From: CBDFKU01 sp965248975
GTDB taxonomy: Bacteria > Chloroflexota > Dehalococcoidia > Lucifugimonadales > JAGWBF01
Direction of reading: 5' to 3'
Length of the DNA stretch: 64,000 nucleotides
Assembly: GCA_965248975.1 (NCBI GenBank)
Contig: CBDFKU010000013.1
Coordinates: 1-64,000 of the forward strand
Shown here piece after piece: positions 15,908 to 23,393 of this stretch. Position 1 is the stretch's first letter. Every line of letters begins with the position of its first letter. The translations under genes were made by a program, and so were the position numbers. The notes beneath the pieces were generated by a model that worked only from the letters and a program-made list of their open reading frames with translations, searched no databases and was not told the DNA's origin.

Positions 15908-17020
15908 CTATGGGAGGTCGTAGAGCCGGACGCAGTTATCCCACAGGACCTTGCGTTTAGTCTCGTCGCTCAGAGGTAGCTTGAGGAAGCCGTCCGTGGC
16001 CGTGGGATAGCCGCCGTCGGTGTGGGGATAGTCGGTGGAGAAGACCAGGGTGTGCTCGTAGCCGAACTCGGCTACGTTCTTGGCGGTTACCTCGTCCGGC
16101 TCTATGGAGATAAAGCACTGGCGCTTGAAGTATTCGCTGGGTGCCAGGGGCAGCGGCGTCGACACCCCGGCCTTGGTGGTCCATTCCTGCTGCTCGTCCA
16201 TCCGCCACATTAGCCATGGCAGCCACGAGCAGTTGCCCTCGAGGAAGGCGATCCGCAAGTTGGGAAAGCGCTCGGGCACGCCCCCGCCTATGACGTCTAT
16301 CACCGCCACCTGTGTGTTGATCGGATGACACGAGTGCCACATCCTGGTGGGCTCGAAGTAGCTGCCGATGTGGGGGAAGTCGGGGTCGACCGGCAGGCCT
16401 CCGGGATGGATTCCCACCGGGATGTTCAGACGCTCACACTCCGCCCATAAGGGGTCATAGTAGAGATCCGACCAGTTACGGTTGTCCACCCTGTTGGAGC
16501 GCAGGAAGATAGACTTGAAGCCCTTCTCCACCATTCGCCGGGTCTCGTCGACGGCTCCCTCGATATCCTGGGGCGCCACCATCGCCGAGCCGTACATCCT
16601 CTGGGGATCTTCCTGGACGAAGTCGTACAGCCAGTCGTTGTAGGCCCGGCAGATGGCCGACGCCAGCTGGGGGTCCATGTTGTTGATGGACAGGGGCGTG
16701 AGCCCGCGGGTGGGGAATAGCACGGAAACGTCTATACCTTCCACTTCCATGGCCTCGAGTTGAGAGACGGCGTCGAAGTCCCGTTCAAGGCCGACGGCGA
16801 ACCTTTCCAACGTCCCCGTGCGGGTTGACGTCGAGGGATCCCGCACCGCCACGTCCTGCCGGGAGAGCATTCCCTCCACCTCGACTCCCAGGTCCATGGG
16901 CCCACGGTTTAGGCCCCGGATCCGGCCGTGGAAGGCCGGGTCCATGTACCGCTCCCACAGGTCGTGGGGCTCGCCCACATGCATGTCCGAGTCGAATACC
17001 TTGAAGCCGTTCCTGGCCAT
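15908..17020 (-). CDS. Amidohydrolase 2 family metal-dependent hydrolase (ACMSD-like)
   Basis: 370 residues, the size of the amidohydrolase-related TIM-barrel family that includes ACMSD and related decarboxylases/hydrolases. It opens with the metal motif as VFDSDMHVGEP (Asp-x-His instead of His-x-His, common in this subfamily), has IPVGIHPGGLP and an invariant-looking His in MWHSCHPIN, IAFLEGNCSWLPWL, and the C-terminal FSTDYPHTDGGYP with the strand-8 Asp and His. ATG start with GAGGAAGG upstream. The alpha/beta hydrolase and BNR protein genes lie upstream on the same strand. Confidence 0.87.
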   Translation of the reverse strand: MARNGFKVFDSDMHVGEPHDLWERYMDPAFHGRIRGLNRGPMDLGVEVEGMLSRQDVAVRDPSTSTRTGTLERFAVGLERDFDAVSQLEAMEVEGIDVSVLFPTRGLTPLSINNMDPQLASAICRAYNDWLYDFVQEDPQRMYGSAMVAPQDIEGAVDETRRMVEKGFKSIFLRSNRVDNRNWSDLYYDPLWAECERLNIPVGIHPGGLPVDPDFPHIGSYFEPTRMWHSCHPINTQVAVIDVIGGGVPERFPNLRIAFLEGNCSWLPWLMWRMDEQQEWTTKAGVSTPLPLAPSEYFKRQCFISIEPDEVTAKNVAEFGYEHTLVFSTDYPHTDGGYPTATDGFLKLPLSDETKRKVLWDNCVRLYDLP

Positions 17021-17064
17021 GGCGCACCTTCCTCAACGAGTTCGTCGGGTAGTATTAGTGCCAG

Positions 17065-17883
17065 CTACAGGGGCCTCTCGAAGAAGTCCACCACCACCCG
17101 AGTGAACTCCTCCGGCACCTCCATTGGAGCGAAGTCCCCCGCGCCCTTGAGAATGGCCGAGACCGCCGGGGTTCCTTCAGGGAGGAGAGCCGTGTGGGGC
17201 TCGACGTAGTCGATCATGGTGTCGTGCTCGCCGGAAAGTATCATCGTGGGAACCTTGATCAGGGGCAGGCGCTCGGTCATGTACTGGTCCTCTACCCACT
17301 TATGCACGCCCGAGGACGACCACATGCTCTGAAGCGAAGCTATGGCGGCCCTGGTCAGCACGTCAAGGGTCGACAGCTTGGTGGCCGCCTTGATCTGGAA
17401 CCGCCAGGCCTCCTGCAGGTGGCCGCCTTCCATGGTGGGCTCGTACATGGGATCGCCCCTGCCTCGCAGCTCCACCCGCCTCTCCTCGGGCCAGTCCGGT
17501 GACCCCATGATGATCAACCGGTCCACCCTCACGGGATCCAGGATGGCCATCTCTGCGGCGATGCTGGCGCCGGTGTGCAGCCCCAGGACGTTGGCGTTGA
17601 CTATTCCCAGGGCGTCCATGAAGCGGAAGGTGCTCCTGGCGGCCTCGATGATGTCGAAATGCTTAGGGGGCGGGTCCGAGTCACCATGGCCGAAGATATC
17701 CAGGGCTATCGCACGGTACCGCTCGCCCAGCAGTGGAAGGGCGTCCAGGAAATAGAGAGAGGACCCGGTGGCGTTGTGCATCAGAATCAGGGGATGCCCG
17801 CTGCCGGCCTCGCGATAGTGAATGGCACCCTCGGGAAGGTCGACGAAGCCACGTTTGACCGTCCGGGTGGACTGCTTGACCAT
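17065..17883 (-). CDS. Alpha/beta-hydrolase fold protein with His/Asp in place of Ser/His
   Basis: 272 residues from ATG 17883, which has AGGAGGGG upstream; the frame is open to 17937. The fold is standard: HYREAGSGHPLILMHNATGSS (oxyanion strand), ALDIFGHGDSDPP, then the nucleophile elbow, and LSGEHDTMIDY with the acid Asp. The elbow reads LGLHTGAS where the family has GHSMGG, so the nucleophile Ser is His. Near the end, KGAGDFAPMEVPEEF has Asp where the catalytic His belongs. Both changes recur in the protein at 19265-20170. Classical serine-hydrolase chemistry is unlikely; the real activity is unknown. Confidence 0.8.
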   Translation of the reverse strand: MVKQSTRTVKRGFVDLPEGAIHYREAGSGHPLILMHNATGSSLYFLDALPLLGERYRAIALDIFGHGDSDPPPKHFDIIEAARSTFRFMDALGIVNANVLGLHTGASIAAEMAILDPVRVDRLIIMGSPDWPEERRVELRGRGDPMYEPTMEGGHLQEAWRFQIKAATKLSTLDVLTRAAIASLQSMWSSSGVHKWVEDQYMTERLPLIKVPTMILSGEHDTMIDYVEPHTALLPEGTPAVSAILKGAGDFAPMEVPEEFTRVVVDFFERPL

Positions 17884-18035
17884 GTTCCCCTCCTGATTGT
17901 GACTATCGAGCGAGACGAAACTCTGCGACCGCACCACCGGGAGACGGTCGATGACCGACGGGCGATCCGCTCACCGGACACATCGGTTCGACTCACCAGG
18001 AAAGAGCTCAGTTTGAGGGCGCTACGACGAATGCC

Positions 18036-19019
18036 CTAGTTGGGCATCACCGCCACAGTCCGTATCTCCCCGAACTCCTTGCGCGACTTTTCCCAGGACT
18101 CGCCACCGTCCTGACTGACGTACACGTAGCCGTAGAGGCTGGCGGCAGCCACCACGTCGGGGATGGCCCGGTGGGTGCCGAACCAGTACACCACGGAGTT
18201 GGGCTCGACCGGCAGGGAGGCGGCCTTCCAGGTCCGGCCTCCGTCGACGGAGCGCTGGATGTCCCCAGTCAACCCGGGTATGGTGTCGCCGTGGCCCACG
18301 AACATCACGTCGGGGTTGTCGGTCTTGAGGGCCATGCCCCGGCAGTAAGAGAACTTGTCGTCCGGCTGGTACCTGGGAAACTCATGCAGCTCCCAGCTCT
18401 CGCCCTCGTCGATGCTGGCGGAGATGCCGTAGGGGCTGGTGGTGTATACGGCCGTGGTCGAGCCGGGCCTGATGGCCATTCCGTGAATGTCGCCGTAGAA
18501 GGGGTCGTCGCCCAGCTCAGGGAGGTGGACCCAGCTGTCGCCGCCGTCCAGGCTCTTGTAGACGCCGTCGACCTCGATCCCGGCCCAGATTGTGCGGCTG
18601 TCCCTGGGATCGACGATCATGTTGGTGGTCCGGGGCACTCCCACAGGGCAGGGGTTGGTCACGCCCAGGGAGAGCTTCTCCCAGGTTTTGCCCCCGTCCC
18701 TGGACCGGAAGCCGTCGGGCTTGGTGCCCACGAAGATCACGTCCGAGTCCGTCGGATCTATGCCGATGGACCAGATCTGAATGCCGTCGATGGGAGTCTC
18801 CAGCCGCTCCCAGCTTACTCCGCCGTCCTCGCTGCGAAAAAGGCCGGTATCGGAGCCGGCCAGGATGCGACGCGGGTCGTCGGGGTACGCCGCCAGCGCT
18901 CGAACGTTGCTCTCAGACTCCATGGGCTCCCTGAACCTGGACCAGGTCTGTCCGCCATCGGGACTGCGGGCGAGCCCGCCGCCGACGGATCCTACCAGTA
19001 CGCTGAAGTCTCTAGCCAT
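18036..19019 (-). CDS. BNR/Asp-box beta-propeller protein
   Basis: 327 residues made of repeated Asp-box units of type Ser-x-Asp-x-Gly-x-Thr-Trp: SPDGGQTW, SEDGGVSW, SRDGGKTW, SLDGGDSW, SIDEGESW, SVDGGRTW and SQDGGESW, about seven blades. This is the sialidase/photosystem-assembly-factor type propeller. There is no signal peptide, and none of the sialidase catalytic residues (Arg triad, Tyr) can be recognised, so it is more likely a binding or scaffold protein. ATG with GGAGGAGG upstream. It is followed on the same strand by an alpha/beta hydrolase and an amidohydrolase. Confidence 0.85.
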   Translation of the reverse strand: MARDFSVLVGSVGGGLARSPDGGQTWSRFREPMESESNVRALAAYPDDPRRILAGSDTGLFRSEDGGVSWERLETPIDGIQIWSIGIDPTDSDVIFVGTKPDGFRSRDGGKTWEKLSLGVTNPCPVGVPRTTNMIVDPRDSRTIWAGIEVDGVYKSLDGGDSWVHLPELGDDPFYGDIHGMAIRPGSTTAVYTTSPYGISASIDEGESWELHEFPRYQPDDKFSYCRGMALKTDNPDVMFVGHGDTIPGLTGDIQRSVDGGRTWKAASLPVEPNSVVYWFGTHRAIPDVVAAASLYGYVYVSQDGGESWEKSRKEFGEIRTVAVMPN

Positions 19020-19072
19020 GGCTGTGTCCTCCTCCGACCGTAAGATGGGCGCCTTCGTCAGGGTCTAGCAAT

Positions 19073-19101
19073 AAAATAGCTAAAGTCTTCAGGAAATGCA
19101 A
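19073..19101 (-). promoter_or_regulatory. Possible promoter of the BNR protein gene
   Basis: Minus-strand TTGCAT (19096-19101), 17-bp spacer, TATTTT (19073-19078), 54 bp upstream of the ATG. Confidence 0.4.
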
Positions 19102-19154
19102 CTGTCCGGCCGGGTTGGTGTTGGACCCCGGGCACCTCGGGTGCACCGGTCCCG

Positions 19155-19183
19155 TTGACAGCCGGGTGGGCCCCGGTTAGACT
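19155..19183 (+). promoter_or_regulatory. Sigma70-type promoter of the second alpha/beta hydrolase gene
   Basis: Consensus TTGACA (19155-19160), 17-bp spacer, TAGACT (19178-19183), 81 bp before the ATG and divergent from the BNR promoter. Confidence 0.6.
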
Positions 19184-19264
19184 CGGACTTGCTCCACGTC
19201 CGGCCGGTTCGGTGCGCTCGTGTGGACTGGCGGAAGGCTAAGCCTAAAAATGGGAGGCGACAGC

Positions 19265-20170
19265 ATGAAGCATGGATTCGCGGAAACGCCCGAGGGTCAG
19301 GTCCACTATATAACCGAGGGAGAGGGCGAGCCGCTGCTGTTGTTGCACCAGAGCCCCCGCTCTTCCCGGATGTACGTGGAGCTTATGCCGCTCCTGTCAA
19401 AGCAGTACAGGGTCATCGCTATGGACATGTTCGGCTACGGCACGTCCGGACGGCTTCCCCAGACCCTTCCCACCGACGGTGTGGTCTTCCTGGCTCAGAA
19501 CGTGGTCCACGTCCTCGACTACTTCGGCCTGGACAAAGTCCACCTGTTCGGCCTACATACCGGTGCCGGCATCTCGGGGGAAGTGGGCGCGGGCTGGTCC
19601 AATCGGCTGGCGAGCCTCAGCCTGTTCGGGTTCCCGCTGCTGATCAGCGACGACGAGCGGAACGACTACTTCTCCAAGCGGGACAGAGGTTGGTCCTTCA
19701 CTCCCTCGGCGTCGACGGCGCCTGACGGCACCTATCTGGGCAAGCTGTGGCTACGGGCGTACAGCGAGGTCCTTAGGCTGTGGCTTCACACCGCCAATGC
19801 CCCCTCCGAGACTCTGGATCCCAATCCCATGCAGTCGCCCCATGAGTTCATGACTCCAGCCCACCTGGAGTTCCTGGAGCGGTGGGTCATGGACGTGCTG
19901 GAGACATCCAAAAACCTGGGCCTCGTAGTATCGGACCTCTTCAGCTACGACTTCGCGCCCCGCCTGCCCCTGATCTCGGTTCCCACGTACCACATGGAGC
20001 CGGACAGCCCCTACGAGAACTACTTCTGCCGGCGCGGCGAGATGTTCAAGGATCTGGTCCCCAACTGCGAGATCGCGGTGATGCCCGGATCCGACGACAA
20101 CGCGGCCGAGTTCAAGGCACCTGAGCTGGCGGCGATGATCCTGGAGTGGCTCAAGAAGCATCCGATGTGA
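19265..20170 (+). CDS. Alpha/beta-hydrolase fold protein, paralogue with His/Asp catalytic positions
   Basis: 301 residues from ATG 19265, which has GGGAGG 8 bp upstream. It starts directly with the fold: FAETPEGQVHYITEGEGEP, LLLLHQSPRSSRMY, AMDMFGYGTSG. The nucleophile elbow is FGLHTGAG, with His at the Ser position, and the C-terminal turn is MPGSDDNAAEFKAPE, with Asp at the catalytic His position, exactly as in the protein at 17065-17883. An acid Asp is available in HMEPDSPYEN. An MFS transporter follows on the same strand after 86 bp. The substrate is unknown. The two proteins are too different overall to be a recent duplication. Confidence 0.8.
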   Translation: MKHGFAETPEGQVHYITEGEGEPLLLLHQSPRSSRMYVELMPLLSKQYRVIAMDMFGYGTSGRLPQTLPTDGVVFLAQNVVHVLDYFGLDKVHLFGLHTGAGISGEVGAGWSNRLASLSLFGFPLLISDDERNDYFSKRDRGWSFTPSASTAPDGTYLGKLWLRAYSEVLRLWLHTANAPSETLDPNPMQSPHEFMTPAHLEFLERWVMDVLETSKNLGLVVSDLFSYDFAPRLPLISVPTYHMEPDSPYENYFCRRGEMFKDLVPNCEIAVMPGSDDNAAEFKAPELAAMILEWLKKHPM

Positions 20171-20256
20171 GCTCCCGGCCGGCGGGTACCTGCCGGCCAT
20201 GACGGGATCGCAGCCCTTCCCGGTGTCCTGATTTTGGTGTCCGCCGTCACCTGTCT

Positions 20257-21576
20257 ATGCTAGGTAGCACACGGCAAAGCAAGCTGGCCCGCTCGATCCC
20301 GTTCTACTATGGATGGGTGGTGTTCGGCGTCTCCGCCAGCACCAGCTACTCCTCCCGCCCGCTGATGGCGGTGGCCACCCTCTCGGTGTTCCTGATTCCC
20401 ATGACCGACGACCTGGGGTGGTCCCGCGGGCTGTTTTCCGGCGCCGTGAGCCTGGGCGGCATCTGCGCCGTGGTGATATCCCCCCTGGTCGGCTGGTCGG
20501 TGGACCGCTACGGCTCCAGCGCGGTGGTGGCGGCGGGAGGTGCCCTGGCCGGGGCATGCGCAGTGGGCCTGTCCCAGATCGCCCAGTCCTGGGCCTTCTA
20601 CCTGCTCTACGTGCCGGGACGAATGGCCTTCGCCAGTCCGCTGGAGCTGGGCACCTCTACGGCCGTCAGCAACTGGTTCATCCGTCGGCGGGCCTTCGTT
20701 CTCGGGCTGCTGAACGTGACCCAGGGTATGGGGCTGGCGCTGATGCCGCTCGCGGCCTACGCGATCATCAGCGGCTGGAACTGGCGCACGGCCTGGGCCT
20801 CCCTGGGAATCTACACCCTCTCGGTCTCGGTGGTGCCTGCGCTGTTGCTGCTCGCCAGGAGGCCCGAGGACCTGGGGTTGGAGCCCGACCCTCTTCCTGG
20901 CGCCTCTCGGACTTATCGAGAAGAAGGGCACTCAACGGAAAATGGTGGTGGAGGCATTGGCTATCTGCTAGAGCCGATGTACACGTTGCGCCAGGCATTG
21001 AACACCCGCGCCTTCTGGCTCCTCGCCGGATTCGCCGCCGCGGGCTACATGGTGCAGGCCGGGGTGAGCCTGCATCAGTACTCTCACTATGTGCAGCAGG
21101 ACCTGTCGGGGTCCAGTGCCGCCATCATCGTCAGCGTCTTCGCGATTTCCCAGGTGCCCGGGGGATTGTTCTGGGCCTTCGTGTCCCAACGGGTCCCGAT
21201 CCGGGTGCTTCTGTTCTTTTCAGGGCTGTGTCTGGCCGCCGGAGCCGCCGGCACAACCTTCACGGGCTCCCTCGCTGGAGGGGTCGCCGTGGCTTCGGCC
21301 CTGGGAATCGGCGTCGGCGGCCTCCACGTACTGCTGAGGTTGGCCTGGGCGGACTACTACGGCCGCCACCACCTGGGCAGCATCAGGGGCGTCACGCTGC
21401 CCGTGCAGCTGGCGGGACAGGCCATGGGTCCGATCATAGCGGGGTTCATATACGACGCCCGAGACAGCTACGACCTGCCGTTCCTCTTCTTCGCGGGCGC
21501 CGTCTGCGTGGGAGCAGTGACGGTGCTGGGCGCCATACCTCCAGGGGTACGGGAGCCGGCCCCGGCCATACCCTGA
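20257..21576 (+). CDS. Major facilitator superfamily transporter (monocarboxylate/oxalate-type)
   Basis: 439 residues with about twelve hydrophobic helices and a central cytoplasmic loop (about residues 205-235, rich in Glu/Gly). It begins FYYGWVVFGVSAS, typical of OxlT/MCT-like MFS members, with SRGLFSGAVSLGGICAV and the GRMAFASPLELG segment in the N-terminal half. No good ribosome site precedes ATG 20257, so the start is uncertain. An imperfect GC-rich palindrome lies at about 20178-20199 between this and the hydrolase gene. It may import the substrate of the neighbouring hydrolase; that is context only. Confidence 0.85.
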   Translation: MLGSTRQSKLARSIPFYYGWVVFGVSASTSYSSRPLMAVATLSVFLIPMTDDLGWSRGLFSGAVSLGGICAVVISPLVGWSVDRYGSSAVVAAGGALAGACAVGLSQIAQSWAFYLLYVPGRMAFASPLELGTSTAVSNWFIRRRAFVLGLLNVTQGMGLALMPLAAYAIISGWNWRTAWASLGIYTLSVSVVPALLLLARRPEDLGLEPDPLPGASRTYREEGHSTENGGGGIGYLLEPMYTLRQALNTRAFWLLAGFAAAGYMVQAGVSLHQYSHYVQQDLSGSSAAIIVSVFAISQVPGGLFWAFVSQRVPIRVLLFFSGLCLAAGAAGTTFTGSLAGGVAVASALGIGVGGLHVLLRLAWADYYGRHHLGSIRGVTLPVQLAGQAMGPIIAGFIYDARDSYDLPFLFFAGAVCVGAVTVLGAIPPGVREPAPAIP

Positions 21577-21598
21577 AGCCGTAGAGCCGTGAGGTCGC

Positions 21599-21628
21599 TT
21601 GCTCGGTAGCGGAGTCCCCCTATATACT
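21599..21628 (+). promoter_or_regulatory. Possible promoter of the nitroreductase gene
   Basis: TTGCTC (21599-21604), 18-bp spacer, TATACT (21623-21628), about 55 bp before the start. Confidence 0.4.
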
Positions 21629-21682
21629 TACGCCCATCCACCCCGGCCCGAACGATACTAAGCGTATGTGAGGAGATGTATG

Positions 21683-22369
21683 ATGGACCTGGCCACCGTC
21701 GACCACCTGCTTACCACCACCCGCTCGGTAAAGAGGCGCCTGGATCTGACACGCCCGGTGGAGCCCGAGGTGATCCGGCGATGCATCGAGATAGCGCTCC
21801 AGGCTCCCACGGGATCCAACTACCAGGGCTGGCACTTCATGGTGGTGACCGACCCCGGCAAGCGCGCGGCCCTGGCCGAGCTGTATCGCAACGGACTCAA
21901 GGCCTATGCCGACCTGCGAGGGGACAAGGGTCCTCTGTGGAAATCCGACGACGTCCGCAACGTGCAAAGGGAGAAGGTTTACGACGCCAGCGTTCGGCTA
22001 GAAGAGCGCCTTCAGGACGTGCCGGTACACATCATCCCGTGTATAGAAACCAGCATGGAGGAGGTCCCGTTTCCCCTGTACGGCCAGAAGTCCTTCGAGT
22101 CCTTCTACTATGCGTCGCTGTACGGGTCCATCCTGCAGGCGGGGTGGTCGCTGATGCTGGCCCTGCGCGCCCGCGGGGTAGGCTCCGCCTGGACCACCAT
22201 CCACCTGGTGTACGAGAAGGAGGCGGCGTCCATCCTGGGGATTCCCGACAACGTGACTCAGACGGCCCTGCTGCCGGTGGCCTACTACGAGGGTACCGAC
22301 TTCAAGCCCGCCAGACGCGTGCCCGCCGAGACCCTGACCCACTGGGACACCTGGGGAAACAAGGGTTAA
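21683..22369 (+). CDS. Nitroreductase family protein
   Basis: About 228 residues of the FMN-dependent nitroreductase family. Motifs: TTTRSVKRRLDL at the N terminus (flavin phosphate Arg/Ser), ALQAPTGSNYQGWHFMVVTD, a long insertion with helices, then LQAGWSLMLALRARGVGSAWTT and GIPDNVTQTALLPVAYYEG near the C terminus. Two adjacent ATG codons (21680, 21683) follow AGGAG; 21683 has the better spacing. The frame is open to GTG 21668. It probably reduces nitro compounds, quinones or enones with NAD(P)H. Convergent with the regulator-like gene at 22388. Confidence 0.88.
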   Translation: MDLATVDHLLTTTRSVKRRLDLTRPVEPEVIRRCIEIALQAPTGSNYQGWHFMVVTDPGKRAALAELYRNGLKAYADLRGDKGPLWKSDDVRNVQREKVYDASVRLEERLQDVPVHIIPCIETSMEEVPFPLYGQKSFESFYYASLYGSILQAGWSLMLALRARGVGSAWTTIHLVYEKEAASILGIPDNVTQTALLPVAYYEGTDFKPARRVPAETLTHWDTWGNKG

Positions 22370-22387
22370 GCTGGCCCAAAGGCCAGG

Positions 22388-22624
22388 CTAGCTGGCTATC
22401 GCCACGCATGTGACGGTACGCACCACCCCGGCGATGGCGTGGATCTCCCGCTCCAGCACCTGGCCTATGGTGTTTATGTCCGGGGCCTCGATCACGGCGA
22501 TAACGTCGAAGGGACCGGTCACAACGTCCGCCGACCGTATGGCTTCCACTTTCCTGATGGTGTTGGCCACTTCCTTGGTTTGTCCCACGGCGGTCTCTAT
22601 AAGAACGAAGACTTTGGTGGGCAT
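22388..22624 (-). CDS. Stand-alone Lrp/AsnC ligand-binding (RAM) domain protein
   Basis: 78 residues from ATG 22624, which has GGGAGG upstream; the longer open frame is a shadow of the divergent gene. It is only the effector-binding RAM domain: PTKVFVLIETAVGQTKEVANTIR, then VVTGPFDVIAVIEAPDINTIGQVLER, then IHAIAGVVRTVTCVAI. The DNA-binding helix-turn-helix of Lrp/AsnC proteins is absent. Such small proteins form ring oligomers that bind amino acids, and may modulate a partner. Divergent from the PncC-like gene. Confidence 0.85.
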   Translation of the reverse strand: MPTKVFVLIETAVGQTKEVANTIRKVEAIRSADVVTGPFDVIAVIEAPDINTIGQVLEREIHAIAGVVRTVTCVAIAS

Positions 22625-22665
22625 GCCGCCTCCCATCACGCTGAGTATCCCCTGGAAGGGCTTCC

Positions 22666-22694
22666 AGTATAGCGGGCTCCTATCACCATGACCA
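22666..22694 (-). promoter_or_regulatory. Possible promoter of the RAM-domain gene
   Basis: Minus-strand TGGTCA (22689-22694), 17-bp spacer, TATACT (22666-22671), 42 bp upstream of the ATG. Confidence 0.45.
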
Positions 22695-22745
22695 GGGGTG
22701 CCGGTGCGCGGGACCAGAGCGGCGTCAGATCGAGAGGAGGAGCAC

Positions 22746-23243
22746 ATGGTGGACCTGAACTCCATGGCGGAATCGGTGGGAGCGCTGCTGAAGCAACTGG
22801 GGCAGACCATCGCCGTGGCCGAGTCGGCGGCGGGAGGGCTGATATCGGCCTCTCTGGTGGCCGTCCCCGGCGCTTCGGCATATTACCTGGGAGGCGCAGT
22901 GGTCTATACCCATCAGGCCCGAGGGGGATTGCTCGGGGTCCCCGACGACGCCATGGCCGGCATCCGGGCGAGCACCGAGCCCTACGCCCTGCTGAAAGCC
23001 AGGACTGTACGGGAATCCCTGGGGACCACTTGGGGACTGAGTGAGACCGGAGCTAGCGGCCCCACCGGCAACCGCTATGGCGATGCAGCGGGCCACGCCT
23101 GCATAGCTGTGGCCGGCCCCATCGAGCGAGTGATCACCATGGAAACTGGCGAGGCAGACCGGGTTGCCAACATGTGGACCTTCGCCAGGACAGCGCTGGA
23201 TTTCCTGGAGCAATGTATGCGAGAGGAGGCATCCTCGGGATGA
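22746..23243 (+). CDS. pncC: CinA C-terminal domain protein, nicotinamide-nucleotide amidase-like
   Basis: 165 residues from ATG 22746 with AGGAGG upstream. It matches the free-standing CinA C-terminal domain (PncC), which deamidates NMN to nicotinate mononucleotide. Markers: IAVAESAAGGLISASLVAVPGAS, with the catalytic Ser/Thr region (the family has AESCTGG; here Cys-Thr is replaced by Ala-Ala), YYLGGAVVYTHQARGGLLGV, and SETGASGPTGNRYG (the family has ETGIAGPTG). The Ala-Ala replacement in the active-site loop may reduce or change activity, so the gene symbol is provisional. Confidence 0.75.
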   Translation: MVDLNSMAESVGALLKQLGQTIAVAESAAGGLISASLVAVPGASAYYLGGAVVYTHQARGGLLGVPDDAMAGIRASTEPYALLKARTVRESLGTTWGLSETGASGPTGNRYGDAAGHACIAVAGPIERVITMETGEADRVANMWTFARTALDFLEQCMREEASSG

Positions 23244-23324
23244 CCGTAATGTCTTTAGAGGGGCCCTCACCCCCTGTAAGCCGATGGAAACCGTATTAGA
23301 GATCGCGGTAGTGCCCTGCGGAAG

Positions 23325-23353
23325 TTGTGATGACGCGAAGCGTGGTTTAGAAT
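23325..23353 (+). promoter_or_regulatory. Sigma70-type promoter of the D-aminoacylase-like gene
   Basis: TTGTGA (23325-23330), 17-bp spacer, TAGAAT (23348-23353), 41 bp before the ATG. A small hairpin TCGCC-GCGAAGT-GGCGA lies in the predicted leader. Confidence 0.5.
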
Positions 23354-23393
23354 AGGGGCGTCGCCGCGAAGTGGCGATGTTGGAGGCTCTTGC

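Noticed and set aside
15908..17020. Decarboxylase (ACMSD) as the precise function
   Set aside because: Only family motifs are visible; substrate residues cannot be judged by eye.
20178..20199. GC-rich palindrome as a terminator after the hydrolase gene
   Set aside because: Near-palindrome with one mismatched pair and no T-run; possible but not supported.
20313..21584. 423-codon open frame overlapping the MFS gene
   Set aside because: Composition is typical of a frame-shifted shadow; the overlapping frame has twelve clear membrane helices.
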